From Tridacna crocea (Eukaryota; Mollusca; Bivalvia; Cardiida; Cardiidae), in assembly GCA_943736015.1 (NCBI GenBank), contig OX031069.1, forward strand, positions 38,102,728 to 38,166,727: a stretch of 64,000 nucleotides of DNA, read 5' to 3'. Positions within the stretch are counted from its first letter, which is position 1; every line of letters starts with the position of its first letter. This document shows, piece after piece, positions 55,693 through 64,000 of this stretch. The notes under the pieces were generated by a model, which worked only from the letters and a program-made list of their open reading frames with translations, was not told where the DNA came from and made no database searches. Both the position numbers and the translations under genes were made by a program.

Positions 55693-55941
55693 GGACAAAT
55701 GACTGAACCATGATGTAGACTGGTCCTCTGGCATAGAGAAAATTGACCAATAGCCAGAAGTGCCAACTCAGGTCAGCCTGTTTGTATTTACCCAGTTTGA
55801 TACTTTTGCCAGATGCATTAAGCCCCCTTTTCACAGAGCATGGCTCATTTGTCTGAACAGTATCCATGGAAACAAAAGTATTTTTACAGAAGAAAAGATG
55901 CAGATTAGTGATTAACCTGCTACTGATTTATCATTGTTTAG

Positions 55942-56151
55942 TGCAAGGCCTGCAGCATCAACAGCCACAGCTACAAGGAGTGATGAGAGACCTTCGATGG
56001 AGGAGATGTTGGCTAGAAGGCGGGTGATTGATTATGGAAACAGACCAAGAGTTGAAACAGACAGACCGAGAGCAACAGTGGACACAACATCCGTCGATTA
56101 TGGACTTGGATCCACAGTAGAATCTAAGCCGCCACTTCCGCCTGCCCCTAG
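55942..56151 (+). CDS. Gene 2 exon 15: Ala/Thr, Arg and Pro-rich segment
   Basis: Acceptor TCATTGTTTAG, donor CTAG|GTAATG; phase 2 on both sides. Residues 763-832: ARPAASTATATRSDERPSME, EMLARRRVIDYGNRPRVETD, then TTSVDYGLGSTVE and SKPPLPPAP. Low complexity, probably disordered; PPLPPAP could bind SH3 or WW domains. Confidence 0.88.
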
Positions 56152-56201
56152 GTAATGTCTTCTTGTTAACCCTTCAAGTGCTTGAAACACATCATATACA
56201 C

Positions 56202-56430
56202 TTAACCCTTTACCCCATAAGGCATTTCTATGGTATCTCTAATTGACCCTAAATAACAGCAAGGATGAAGCCATTTCTTATTGAGTATATGACACATTTT
56301 GATAGCATAGAAAACATTGTGACAAAAGGTGAAATTGCTCGTCACGAGCAATTTCACCTCTTGCCACAATGTTTTCCAAAGGCTCCTTCAAGCAATGCAT
56401 AGAAATGGGTATCTATGGAGTAAAGGGTTT
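56202..56430 (+). mobile_element. TTAA MITE, family B, copy 6
   Basis: TTAACCCTTTACCCCATAAG to GGAGTAAAGGGTT. Perfect GCTCGTCACGAGC centre. Lies 50 bp after exon 15. Confidence 0.85.
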
Positions 56431-56719
56431 TTTAATACTTATAGTCTCTGATAGTGTAGAAAATTTTGTGGAAAAAGAAAAAAATGTTAGTTACCAGCAT
56501 TTTCTACTATTTCCTTATTGTTATCAAAGGCCTTCTTCCTCATAGCCGTTAAAAGTTAGGGTTGTGAGGTAAAGTATTAGGGCTTTTTTCTTAGCTGAAC
56601 TTAAGCACTAATTCAACCTTGTTTTTCGTACTGTACTAAAGCAATTATCAGTTACATTTTCCACTAAGTTTATGCTTTTGTGCACACTTTGCTTCAAGTA
56701 CATCCCCATTTAGCTTTGC

Positions 56720-56948
56720 TTAAGTCTTTACCAAACGACAAAATTTTAGACTGGTCCAATTGAGAGCATTTGCAGATGACTAAATAAAAGTGACTGAAAA
56801 ACTTGAAATTTCTTTTGGGAAGGGAAGAAAACATTGTGGGAAAAGGAGAAAGTGCTGGTTACCAGCATTTTCCCCTTTTCCCACAATGTTTTCAGTAGGC
56901 TTCTTTCTCAGAGTCGTTAAAAGTCAGGATTGTGTGGTAAAGGGTTAA
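56720..56948 (+). mobile_element. TTAA MITE, family A
   Basis: TTAAGTCTTTACCAAACGAC to GTGGTAAAGGGTTAA; hairpin 56836-56885. A decayed copy (56450-56580) precedes it. Confidence 0.85.
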
Positions 56949-57237
56949 GCAGAAATCTCTTTGGTCAAGTAGCCTTGTAAATGATCAGGAATGCTGAGCA
57001 AATAAAATAGTTTGAAAAAGAACCAATGAAAAACTCTTTTTGAAATTACTTTTTATTCTCCGGAAGCGTAGTATTATGTTATGACACCGACTGTCTGTCT
57101 GTCTGTTAGCAATTTCTTGTATGTGCAAGTCCTCCTACAGTTTCCAATGGAATAAGTTCAAACTTACCACAATTGATCTGTTTGATGTTTAGCTGTGCAT
57201 ATGACTCTTATTCTCTTAAAATCTGGATCTCTTTAGG

Positions 57238-57345
57238 CTTTCTAGATTTTAACCCATTTCACTGATAAGCCCCTCTTTCTAGATTTTAACCCATTTCACT
57301 GATAAGCCCCTCTTTCTAGATTTTAACCCATTTCACTGATAAGCC
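57238..57345 (+). repeat. 37-bp tandem repeat, three copies
   Basis: Unit TCTAGATTTTAACCCATTTC + ACTGATAAGCCCCTCTT, with copies starting at 57241, 57278 and 57315. The last copy diverges at its end (GCCCGTCTGG). Confidence 0.92.
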
Positions 57346-57717
57346 CGTCTGGGCATATAAGCACCACTCTGGAAAGCTCTTCTTTATTTACCTTGACTGT
57401 TTTCAAAGAAGATGTGGAGATAATAGCCCTTGCATCATTGTCTGTGTTGTCATTATGGGTAAACGATGACATTTTTGTTATATCTCTAATATTTTTGAAG
57501 ATATCTCTAATATTTCTGAAGATATTGCGATTTCGCATATTTAAAAAAAAAACTTTTCTGTTCATGTAATGTACTGCAAGTTCTCTAACAACAAATCTAT
57601 TGAATAAGCAAAATGTCTGTAATTAATAATTTGCAAATTTTTGGACACATGTATATGTCCACATATACAGTTTTCATATAGATTATCTGTACAAAGATAC
57701 TTTCTAAGTTTACTGTA

Positions 57718-57957
57718 TTAACCCTTCCCTTTACCCTACAGTGCCAACCCCTGGAAAGAAGCCTTTAAAAAAAAACATTGTTGGAAAAGCAGAAAATGCT
57801 GGTAACCTGTTACCAGCATTTTCTCCTTTTCCCGCAAATCAAATGATTTCTAATCTATGAAAGACAAATACCGTCATATGAGCTAAAGTTAAATTGTCAT
57901 CTGCAGATGCTTTTAATTTGGACAAGGCTAAAATTTTGTCACCTTGTAAAGGGTTAA
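57718..57957 (-). mobile_element. Family A MITE, reverse
   Basis: TTAACCCTTCCCTTTACCCT to CTTGTAAAGGGTTAA. Hairpin centre is enlarged (GGTAACCTGTTACC), a duplication of the loop. Confidence 0.8.
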
Positions 57958-57998
57958 ACCAGGTTTTGCAGTTTACAGTACCAATCTTATTTTTACAG

Positions 57999-58038
57999 CC
58001 AAGAGCACCAAAGGCAAGCTGAGAAAGCATTACAAGAG
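57999..58038 (+). CDS. Gene 2 exon 16: short Gln/Glu helix
   Basis: Acceptor TATTTTTACAG, donor GAG|GTAAGA. Phase 2 in, phase 0 out. Residues 833-846: SQEHQRQAEKALQE. It sits between two opposite-facing family A MITEs (57718-57957 and 58083-58311), 41 and 45 bp away. Confidence 0.8.
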
Positions 58039-58082
58039 GTAAGACATAGAAATATATGAGCCATGCTCTTTGAACAGATGGC

Positions 58083-58311
58083 TTAACCCTTTACCACACA
58101 GCAGAATTTTAGACCTATCCAACTCAAAAGCATTTGCAGAGGATAACTTTGTAGTGGCTCATATGATGCAATTTTTCTTTGATAGTGTAGAAAACTTTGT
58201 GGGAAAAGGAGAAAATGCTGGTTACCAGCATTTTCTCCTTTTCCCACAAAACTTTCAAAAGACCTCTTCCTCAGGGTCGTAAAAACCAGGGATTGTTTGG
58301 TAAGAGGTTAA
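58083..58311 (+). mobile_element. TTAA MITE, family A
   Basis: TTAACCCTTTACCACACAGC to TTGGTAAGAGGTTAA. Hairpin 58198-58250, arms GTGGGAAAAGG. Confidence 0.88.
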
Positions 58312-58539
58312 TGCATTTGTGAAAAGTATCGACCTAGGTCAGCCTGCACAGTCTATATAGGCTGACCAGAACCTAAACATTTCACAATAGGTCAATGTTC
58401 TATATGTTCAAGAACCATTTTACCTCAGGAGTTAGTTGATTGTTCCAGAGAGGGGCTCAGTTGTTTGTTCCAGATAGGGGCTATTATGGATCCAGAACTA
58501 TTTGATGGCTTGATTGAATTAATGTATTCCGGAGATACA

Positions 58540-58768
58540 TTAACTCTTTACCACGCGACAACATTTTAGACTGGTTCAAATTGAAAGCATTTGCAGACGA
58601 CAAAATAAAGGTGACTGAAAAATTGAAATTTGATCTGAGAAGGGTAGAAAACACTGTGGGAAAAGGAGAAAATGCTGATTACCAGCATTTTCTCCTTTTC
58701 CTACAGTGTTTTCAAACGGCTTCTTTCTCAGGGTCAGCAAAAGTAGGGATTGTGTGGTAATGGGTTAA
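58540..58768 (+). mobile_element. TTAA MITE, family A, GGTAATGGGTTAA subtype
   Basis: TTAACTCTTTACCACGCGAC to GTGGTAATGGGTTAA. The left end is of one subtype and the right end of the other, suggesting recombination between copies. Confidence 0.85.
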
Positions 58769-58784
58769 GTCCCCTTTTGACGGG

Positions 58785-59004
58785 GTATGGCCAGCAACAT
58801 GCACAAACATTTGGGATTCTCAGACATTTGCATAAAGTGTAGTTTTGGATCAGTCTGTGCAGGTTAATCTGAGACTTCACTTTCTGTCATGTATTCTGTT
58901 TCGCGCAAGTCTGCTGTAGGAAAAAATCGAATTTAGTTGGAAAGTGTCGTCTTGGAAGAGCCTGGGCGGACTGAATGGGCTGATCTGAAAGGACACTTTA
59001 TGCA
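58785..59004. mobile_element. Foldback MITE, GCCTGCGCAG family, copy 5, worn
   Basis: GGTATGGCCAGCAACATGCA, CATTTGCATAAAGTGTAGTT and later AAAGTGTCGTCTTGG, GGACACTTTATGCAAATGT. Right end cut by the next element. Confidence 0.65.
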
Positions 59005-59211
59005 AATGTACCATATAATCCTGAGAAAGAAGCATTCTGAAAACATTGTGGGGAAAGGAGAAAATGCTGGTAACTAGCATTTTCTCCTTTTCCCACAATG
59101 TTTTCTACCTTGCCTGAAACAAATTTCAAATTTTCAGTCACTTTTATTTTGTCATCTCCAAATGTTCTCAATTTAGACCTGTCTAAAATTTTGTTGTTTG
59201 GTAAAGAGTTT
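59005..59211 (-). mobile_element. Family A MITE, reverse, left end short
   Basis: ACCATATAATCCTGAGAAAG to TTTGGTAAAGAGTTTA; hairpin 59047-59099. Confidence 0.75.
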
Positions 59212-59229
59212 ACCTAAAATAAAGAAGTG

Positions 59230-59290
59230 GACAGTACAGATTAGAGATCAGACTGCATGTTCTGTGCACTCTGATCTTGATCTATGAGGT
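59230..59290. repeat. Palindromic repeat, GGACAGTGTAGAT family, worn
   Basis: GGACAGTACAGATTAGAGAT to GATCTTGATCTATGAGGTCC. Confidence 0.55.
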
Positions 59291-59895
59291 CCACAAAAGC
59301 TTCTGGTGCCGTCAAAAGTAGAAAAAGATTTAATTGACCTTTTGCACTAAGTAGTCACATAATTAATGGAAAGGCACAGAAAATTTAGTAATTTCTCTTT
59401 AAATGAATTTGTTCTAAGCAGTTTTTTTGGAGAACTCCCATGAAATATGGAAAACCAGCATGAGTTAAGGTTATGATTACATCTGAAAACATAGTAGTAA
59501 AAGGAGACAATAGTTGTCAAAAGGAATGTTTGTTAATTATACTTGTTTAATGTAAGAATTAAAAATAAAAAGTCAACAGTAGAGAAAGTATAAATAAAGC
59601 CAGTTTCACTGAATAAAGGAAGTATTTGAAAGTGTTGTAGGTACGGGAGAAAATGTTATTTGGCAGCACCTTCTTTTTCCACCCTGTTTTATAACTTTTC
59701 GAAAGCATGTATCATTTTAGCCGCATTGACTTTGTTACCTGCAAATGCTTTGAATAAAGCTAAAACTAAAATATTGTTGATTAGGGAAGATTTAACCTTT
59801 TATAGAATGGGAAGTACAGGAATTTGTAAATCAGTTTATAAAAAATCATTAAAACTGAGCATCTTAAGAAAGGGCTAGTGTTTCTACCATTGCAG

Positions 59896-59946
59896 GAGGC
59901 GGCCAAAAATCCAGACATAAATGTGACAGACGTCTTATCCAAACTG
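59896..59946 (+). CDS. Gene 2 exon 17
   Basis: Acceptor TACCATTGCAG, donor CTG|GTGAGT, phase 0 both sides. Residues 847-863: EAAKNPDINVTDVLSKL. With exon 16 it forms one amphipathic-looking stretch. Confidence 0.85.
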
Positions 59947-59971
59947 GTGAGTATGGTGTATAAAGATATGT

Positions 59972-60206
59972 TTAACCCTTTATCAAACAATCCCTCTTTT
60001 TTACAACCCTGAGATAGAAGCCTTTTGAAAACATTGTGGGAAAAGGAGAAAATGCTGGTAACCAGCATTTTCTCTTTTTCCCACAATGTTTTCCATTCTG
60101 CTGGAAACAAATTCCAATTTCAATTTTTGAGTTTTGTTTATTTTGTCATCTGCAGATGCTTTCAATTTGGACTGGCCTAAAATTTTATTGTCTGGTAAAG
60201 AGTGAA
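59972..60206 (-). mobile_element. TTAA MITE, family A, reverse
   Basis: TTAACCCTTTATCAAACAAT to TCTGGTAAAGAGTGAA. Begins 25 bp after the exon 17 donor. Confidence 0.85.
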
Positions 60207-60487
60207 GTCTTTAGCAAAGGACAATTTTTGTCTTGTCTGATTTAAAACTTGCAGACAGAGGCCCAAATGCAGGTCAGATGAATTACTTTTCAGAAACAGA
60301 GCAGAACAGGGTGGGAATAATTGGAAATGCTGTTGTCAACAGATAGTTCCTACCAGTTTTCTTTCTCAGGGTCTGTAAAAGTCAGAGTTGTTAAGGTTAA
60401 CCCTTCTTCATGTATGTGTTGAAAGCTTTATTATGCTTGTTACCAGCAACAAGAACAAAGTTGTGTTTTTTATTTTGCAACTTCAGT

Positions 60488-60721
60488 TTAACCCTTTACC
60501 AAACAACCCCTGGTTTTCTCGACCCTGAGAAAAAAGCCTTTTGCAAACATTGTGGGAAAAGGAAAAAATGCTGATAACCAGCATTTTCTCATTTTTCCAC
60601 AATGTTTTCTGCCTTGTTGGAAACAAACTTCAATTTTGAAGTTAAGATCATTTTGTCATCTGCAAGTGTTTTCAACCAGCTTTGGACCAGTCTAAAATTT
60701 TGTTGTTTGGTAAAGAGTTAA
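60488..60721 (-). mobile_element. TTAA MITE, family A, reverse
   Basis: TTAACCCTTTACCAAACAAC to TTTGGTAAAGAGTTAA. Hairpin arms worn (GGAAAAAATGCTGATAACC). Confidence 0.85.
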
Positions 60722-60794
60722 AGATGTTTATTTTACATCAATTGAGAAACGGTTCTTACAACTTATACTAAACTCTCTTGATTCTGCTTTTCAG

Positions 60795-60806
60795 TACTCC
60801 CAACAA
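60795..60806 (+). CDS. Gene 2 exon 18 (tentative 12-bp microexon)
   Basis: A good acceptor TGATTCTGCTTTTCAG precedes TACTCCCAACAA, then a GTGAAG donor. It would add YSQQ in phase 0 between exons 17 and 19. Exons 17 and 19 also join directly in phase 0, so this could be a cassette exon or a chance match. Confidence 0.35.
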
Positions 60807-60936
60807 GTGAAGGGGCAAATGAAAAGTCCCAAAGTTGACACCTGTTTCAGGGACTTATACTTTTAGCCTTTTGGTTGTGCCCCACCCCAGGCTGACCCTC
60901 AACCTCAACTACAGAAACCACCCTAGGGTTATGGAT

Positions 60937-61167
60937 TTATCCCTTTAGCAAACAATCCCTGGTTTTCACAACCCCGAGATAGAAGCCATTTGAAAATATT
61001 GTGGAACAAGGAAAAATGCCAGTTACTAGCATTTTCTACTTTTCCCACAATATTTTCTACCCTGCTTGAAACAAATTTCAATTTTTGAGTTATGTTTATT
61101 TTGTCGTCTGCAAGTGGTTTCAATTTGGACCAGTCATAAGTTTTGTTGTTTGGAGTCAAAGAGTGAA
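60937..61167 (-). mobile_element. Family A MITE, reverse
   Basis: TTATCCCTTTAGCAAACAAT to GGAGTCAAAGAGTGAA. Hairpin shortened and mismatched. Confidence 0.75.
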
Positions 61168-61259
61168 CTGGTGTAGTTTAAACTTTACAATTATATTCTC
61201 TTTTATCCTTTTGTTTGTCTGCTTGTGTTGCCCGTCATAATTGGTCTTATAATTTACAG

Positions 61260-61367
61260 AAAAGTTCAATGGTAACATCTGAAGATGACGCAGCCATGGC
61301 TCTAGAAATTTCCAATGCTCTATCTCAGGCCCTGCTACAGTACAGACTGCAGAAAGGTTCACAGGAG
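61260..61367 (+). CDS. Gene 2 exon 19: helical segment
   Basis: Acceptor TTATAATTTACAG, donor GAG|GTAATA, phase 0 both sides. Residues 868-903 (with exon 18): KSSMVTSEDDAAMALEISNA, LSQALLQYRLQKGSQE. An Ala/Leu-rich amphipathic helix. Confidence 0.88.
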
Positions 61368-61389
61368 GTAATATCCCTTTATTGTCATG

Positions 61390-61856
61390 TAACAGGGCCG
61401 TAGGAACAGGGGGGGGCCCAGGGGGGCCGGGCCCCCCCAATAATTTGATGATCACCAATAAAATGACCGTGTCAGTATTTCACTGAATATTGCTAGACAA
61501 TCATCGTGCATAAAGAGAATGAAGTAATAGAAAATTCCGAACGATTTAAAATAATTCTAAACAAATGGCGGCAAGCCATGGAATTTTTTCTTCTGCTTTT
61601 GTTATCTGACAGACACCAAACAATTTCTGACGTCACATTTCATTTTGTGTGATTTTCTGCTTTTTCTCCAAATCTCATAATTCACCACATTGTTGAACAA
61701 ATTTCCTTCTTTTTCGATCATTGGTATTAATGGGTGGGTTATTTCTCACTGCATAATCCGTGAAATGTAATATATGTAAAATCAGGACAAGCTGATTCTA
61801 AAATGATGTTGGCCCCCCCCCCCCCCCCATCCAAAATTGCTTCCTACGTGCCTGTG
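61390..61856. mobile_element. MITE with ACAGGCACGTAGGAA-type ends and long G/C homopolymers
   Basis: Left end ACAGGGCCGTAGGAACAGGG, right end CTTCCTACGTGCCTGTG. Adjacent runs are GGGGGGG/CCCCCCC at 61411-61437 and a 17-19 base C run at 61813-61830. Starts about 20 bp after exon 19. Confidence 0.65.
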
Positions 61857-61913
61857 TAATATATACATATAACACCTGATATGTTGTCATATTCTTTTTT
61901 GGGGAGTACAAGA

Positions 61914-62139
61914 TTAACCCTTTACCACACAATCTCGGGTTTTTACGGCCCAGTAGAAGTCTTTTGAAAACACTGTGGAAAAAGGAGAAAATGCTGGTTA
62001 CCAGCATTTTCTTCTTTTTCCACAATGTTTTCTTCCCCATCCAAAAAGAAAATCATCATTTCAGTTGCATTCAAATTGTTTTGTGCAAATCCTTTCAATT
62101 TAGACAAGTCTATAATTTTGTTGTTTGGTAAAGAATTAA
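61914..62139 (-). mobile_element. TTAA MITE, family A, reverse
   Basis: TTAACCCTTTACCACACAAT to TTTGGTAAAGAATTAA. Hairpin 61976-62024 with GGTTACC centre. Confidence 0.85.
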
Positions 62140-62459
62140 TAGAATTTTAAGTCCGAATTCCTCATATAGTATTCACATTCAGAGATTTCCATTTCCTGAT
62201 TCACTTCAGTAGTATAAATGACAACTCACTTGATGTCATTTATTGGTTATCTCAAATGTGAGATAAGTAGTTTAGGACGGTTGTATCACACGGAAAACAT
62301 TGATAGTTTTGGATTAACTCCAGATTGTCTTCATTTTAAGTACTTTGCATAATGCATAAAGGACAGGATGGGTATTTTCAATTTATAAATCAGGTATTTT
62401 GGTTATTAATTTGAAATCTCATTAGATTTGCTATGATTACCAGCTGTATGCATTTAGGT

Positions 62460-62765
62460 CCGAGCTCCAATAGCTCAGTTGGTGGTGTACAGGACTTGAG
62501 AACGGGGGTGGTGGGTTCCATCTCAAGCTCAGCCAATTTCTTTCCAAGGGTTGATGATGGTCTTCATAACAGGATTCATTCCTCTTGCACTGCTGACCAT
62601 TGTTTCTACAATAATTATGCGGGAAAGCAGCCAGTAGCTTTGAAAGAACATTGGGAGGAGTACCGGTAAAAGAAACTCCGAGAAAGCATGGACAGGTGCA
62701 CTGGCCTCCTCAATATATCTGAAATAATGTTGAAATGGGCATTAAACACCATTCAATCAATACAT
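62460..62765 (+). repeat. tRNA-derived SINE
   Basis: CCGAGCTCCAATAGCTCAGT resembles an A box (TAGCTCAGTTGGTGG); the B box is worn (GGTGGGTTCCATCTC). The body shares GCCAATTTCTTTCCAAGG, GCGGGAAAGCAGCCAGTAGC and GGGCATTAAACACCATTC with the other SINEs; tail CAATCAATACA. Confidence 0.65.
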
Positions 62766-62843
62766 TCATGGTTTGTTAATGGCAGTGTTCTTAGGAGATC
62801 CAGAAGGGATAGGTCATGGAGATTTGAGAGAGTGAAATAAAAA

Positions 62844-62864
62844 ATCTGTGTGTGTGTGTGTGTG
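62844..62864 (+). repeat. (TG)n microsatellite
   Basis: About ten TG units. Confidence 0.8.
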
Positions 62865-63009
62865 GAATATGACTATGACATATTGAAATCTTTAAGTGGA
62901 GATGTCTCTATTGAATGTAAGAAGTGGAGATGTGAAATAACTGCTTTATCAATGAAATGGCATGAAACACCAAATAATTATTACAGTAGACTAGTCTATA
63001 CAGCCATAT

Positions 63010-63290
63010 TTTAAATCTTTACCACACATCAAAATTGTAGACTTTTCCAATTTGTAAGCATTTCAGATGACAATATAATTATGGTGGGAATGATGAAATT
63101 CATCTATAATAGGATTGAAACATAAAGGAAATTGAAGAAAACACTGGTGATCATTATTTTCTCCATATTGGCATTTGCCACAGTGTTTTCAACCAACCCT
63201 ATAAGGAAGAAGCCTTTGAAAAAATATCACAGTTATATTTTTTCAAAGGCTTCTTCCTTATAGGGTTGGTTGAAAACACTGTGGCAGATG
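63010..63290. mobile_element. Family A MITE with an added ~55-bp palindrome
   Basis: Left part CTTTACCACACATCAAAATT is a worn forward copy. From TTTGCCACAGTGTTTTCAAC to AAAACACTGTGGCA the sequence is a near-perfect inverted repeat around 63230 (arms about 55 bp), created by head-to-head duplication of the GGAAGAAGCCTTTG part of the element. Confidence 0.7.
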
Positions 63291-63299
63291 CCAATATGA

Positions 63300-63490
63300 T
63301 TGTGATAGAAAGGATGGAATTCATCTTTGATAGGGTTGAAAACAGCATTTCCTCCTTTTTCCACAATATTTTCAAAAGGCTTCTTCCTCAGAAAACATTT
63401 TGGGAAGAGGAGAAAATGGTAGTCACCAGCATTTTCTCCTTTTCCCACAATGTTTTCAAAATGCTTCTTAGGGTCATCAAAAGTTTGAAT
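63300..63490 (+). mobile_element. Rearranged family A MITE fragments
   Basis: GTGATAGAAAGGATGGAATT, a right half of a hairpin, then CAGAAAACATTTTGGGAAGA starts a second hairpin (63395-63450) and tail. Two copies fused. Confidence 0.55.
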
Positions 63491-63496
63491 TTTGTA

Positions 63497-63725
63497 TTAA
63501 TCCTTGACTCCATAGATACTCGTTTCTACGCATTGCTTGTAGGAGCCTTTGGAAAACATTGTGACTAAGGGTGAAATTGCTTGTGACAAGCAATTTCACC
63601 TTTTGTCACAATGTTTTATATGCTTTCAAAAGGTGTCATATACACATAAGAAACGGCTTCATACTTGCTGTTATTTAGGGTCAATTAGAGATACCATAGA
63701 AATGCCTTATGGGGTGAAGGGTTAA
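63497..63725 (-). mobile_element. TTAA MITE, family B, reverse, copy 7
   Basis: TTAATCCTTGACTCCATAGA to GGGTGAAGGGTTAA. Hairpin 63557-63611. Its right TTAA (63722-63725) is also the left TTAA of the next element. Confidence 0.88.
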
Positions 63726-63950
63726 CCCATTACCGCACAATCCCTACTTTTGACGCCCTCGAGAAAGAAGCCTTTTGAAAACCCTGTGGGAAAAGGAGAA
63801 AATGCTGGTAACCAGCATTTTCTCCTTTTCCCACAGTGTTTTCTACCCTTTCCAGAACAAATTTCTATTTTTCAGTCACCTTTTTTTTGTCGTCTGCAAA
63901 TGCTTTCAATTTGGACCAGTCTAAAATTTTCTGGTGTGGTAATGAGTTAA
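63722..63950 (-). mobile_element. TTAA MITE, family A, reverse, TTAACCCATTACC subtype
   Basis: TTAACCCATTACCGCACAAT to GTGGTAATGAGTTAA. Nearly the same as 18321-18549 and 19487-19715. Confidence 0.9.
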
Positions 63951-63986
63951 AGGGTCTAGGGATTATGCATTATGCTTCCCCTTCAG

Positions 63987-64000
63987 GTCCAGGGTATGAA
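63987..64000 (+). CDS. Gene 2 exon 20, start only (window edge)
   Basis: Acceptor ATGCTTCCCCTTCAG with a pyrimidine tract, then GTC CAG GGT ATG AA in phase 0, as exon 19 requires. Residues 904 onward VQGM; the gene continues past the window. Confidence 0.65.

Overview
The window is eukaryotic genomic DNA, AT-rich, with long introns, GT-AG splice sites and very dense non-autonomous transposons. The repeat types (Helentron-derived elements with ~160 bp core repeats, tRNA-derived SINEs, TTAA palindromic MITEs, a palindromic MITE built on GCCTGCGCAG) point to a bivalve mollusc. I lean towards a dreissenid mussel, but that comes from memory of repeat families and has not been checked. I see no prokaryotic, viral or CRISPR features and no functional rRNA or tRNA gene.

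Two protein genes can be assembled by joining exons with matching phase, both on the + strand.

Gene 1 (1273-12395) has five coding exons for a secreted protein of 161 residues: a signal peptide, then eight cysteines. In this copy the first coding exon is split by a 4.8 kb transposon. That element (1353-6164) has terminal inverted repeats, a TAA target duplication, a PIF/Harbinger-like protein relic and two ~1.5 kb inverted arms. Removing it and one TAA restores a frame that ends in exactly the phase exon 2 needs. A 63-bp minisatellite fills part of the next intron.

Gene 2 (15114 to beyond 64000) has about 20 coding exons, roughly 2.7 kb of coding sequence spread over 49 kb. It starts with an RGG/glutamine-rich region, then an acidic stretch, three U1/matrin-type C2H2 zinc fingers, charged and Tyr/Arg-rich segments and a 13-residue tandem repeat. 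It is probably a nuclear RNA-binding-type protein; I do not give it a gene symbol.

The rest is mostly transposons. The commonest is a ~230 bp element flanked by TTAA with a ~50 bp near-perfect central hairpin (called family A here). About 50 full, partial or decayed copies occur in both directions. A sister family (B) shares its ends but has a different hairpin. Five larger elements of three families share a short subterminal inverted repeat, internal tandem repeats, and a 3' hairpin followed by CTCTTGTT or a near variant, which is the layout of Helentron-associated elements (HINE, pearl, DINE-1). Some of these sit inside family A copies. Other elements are a pogo-like transposase relic, a ~0.9 kb TIR element, several foldback MITEs and SINEs. 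Splice sites, phases and repeat ends were read by eye; no alignment or expression data were available.
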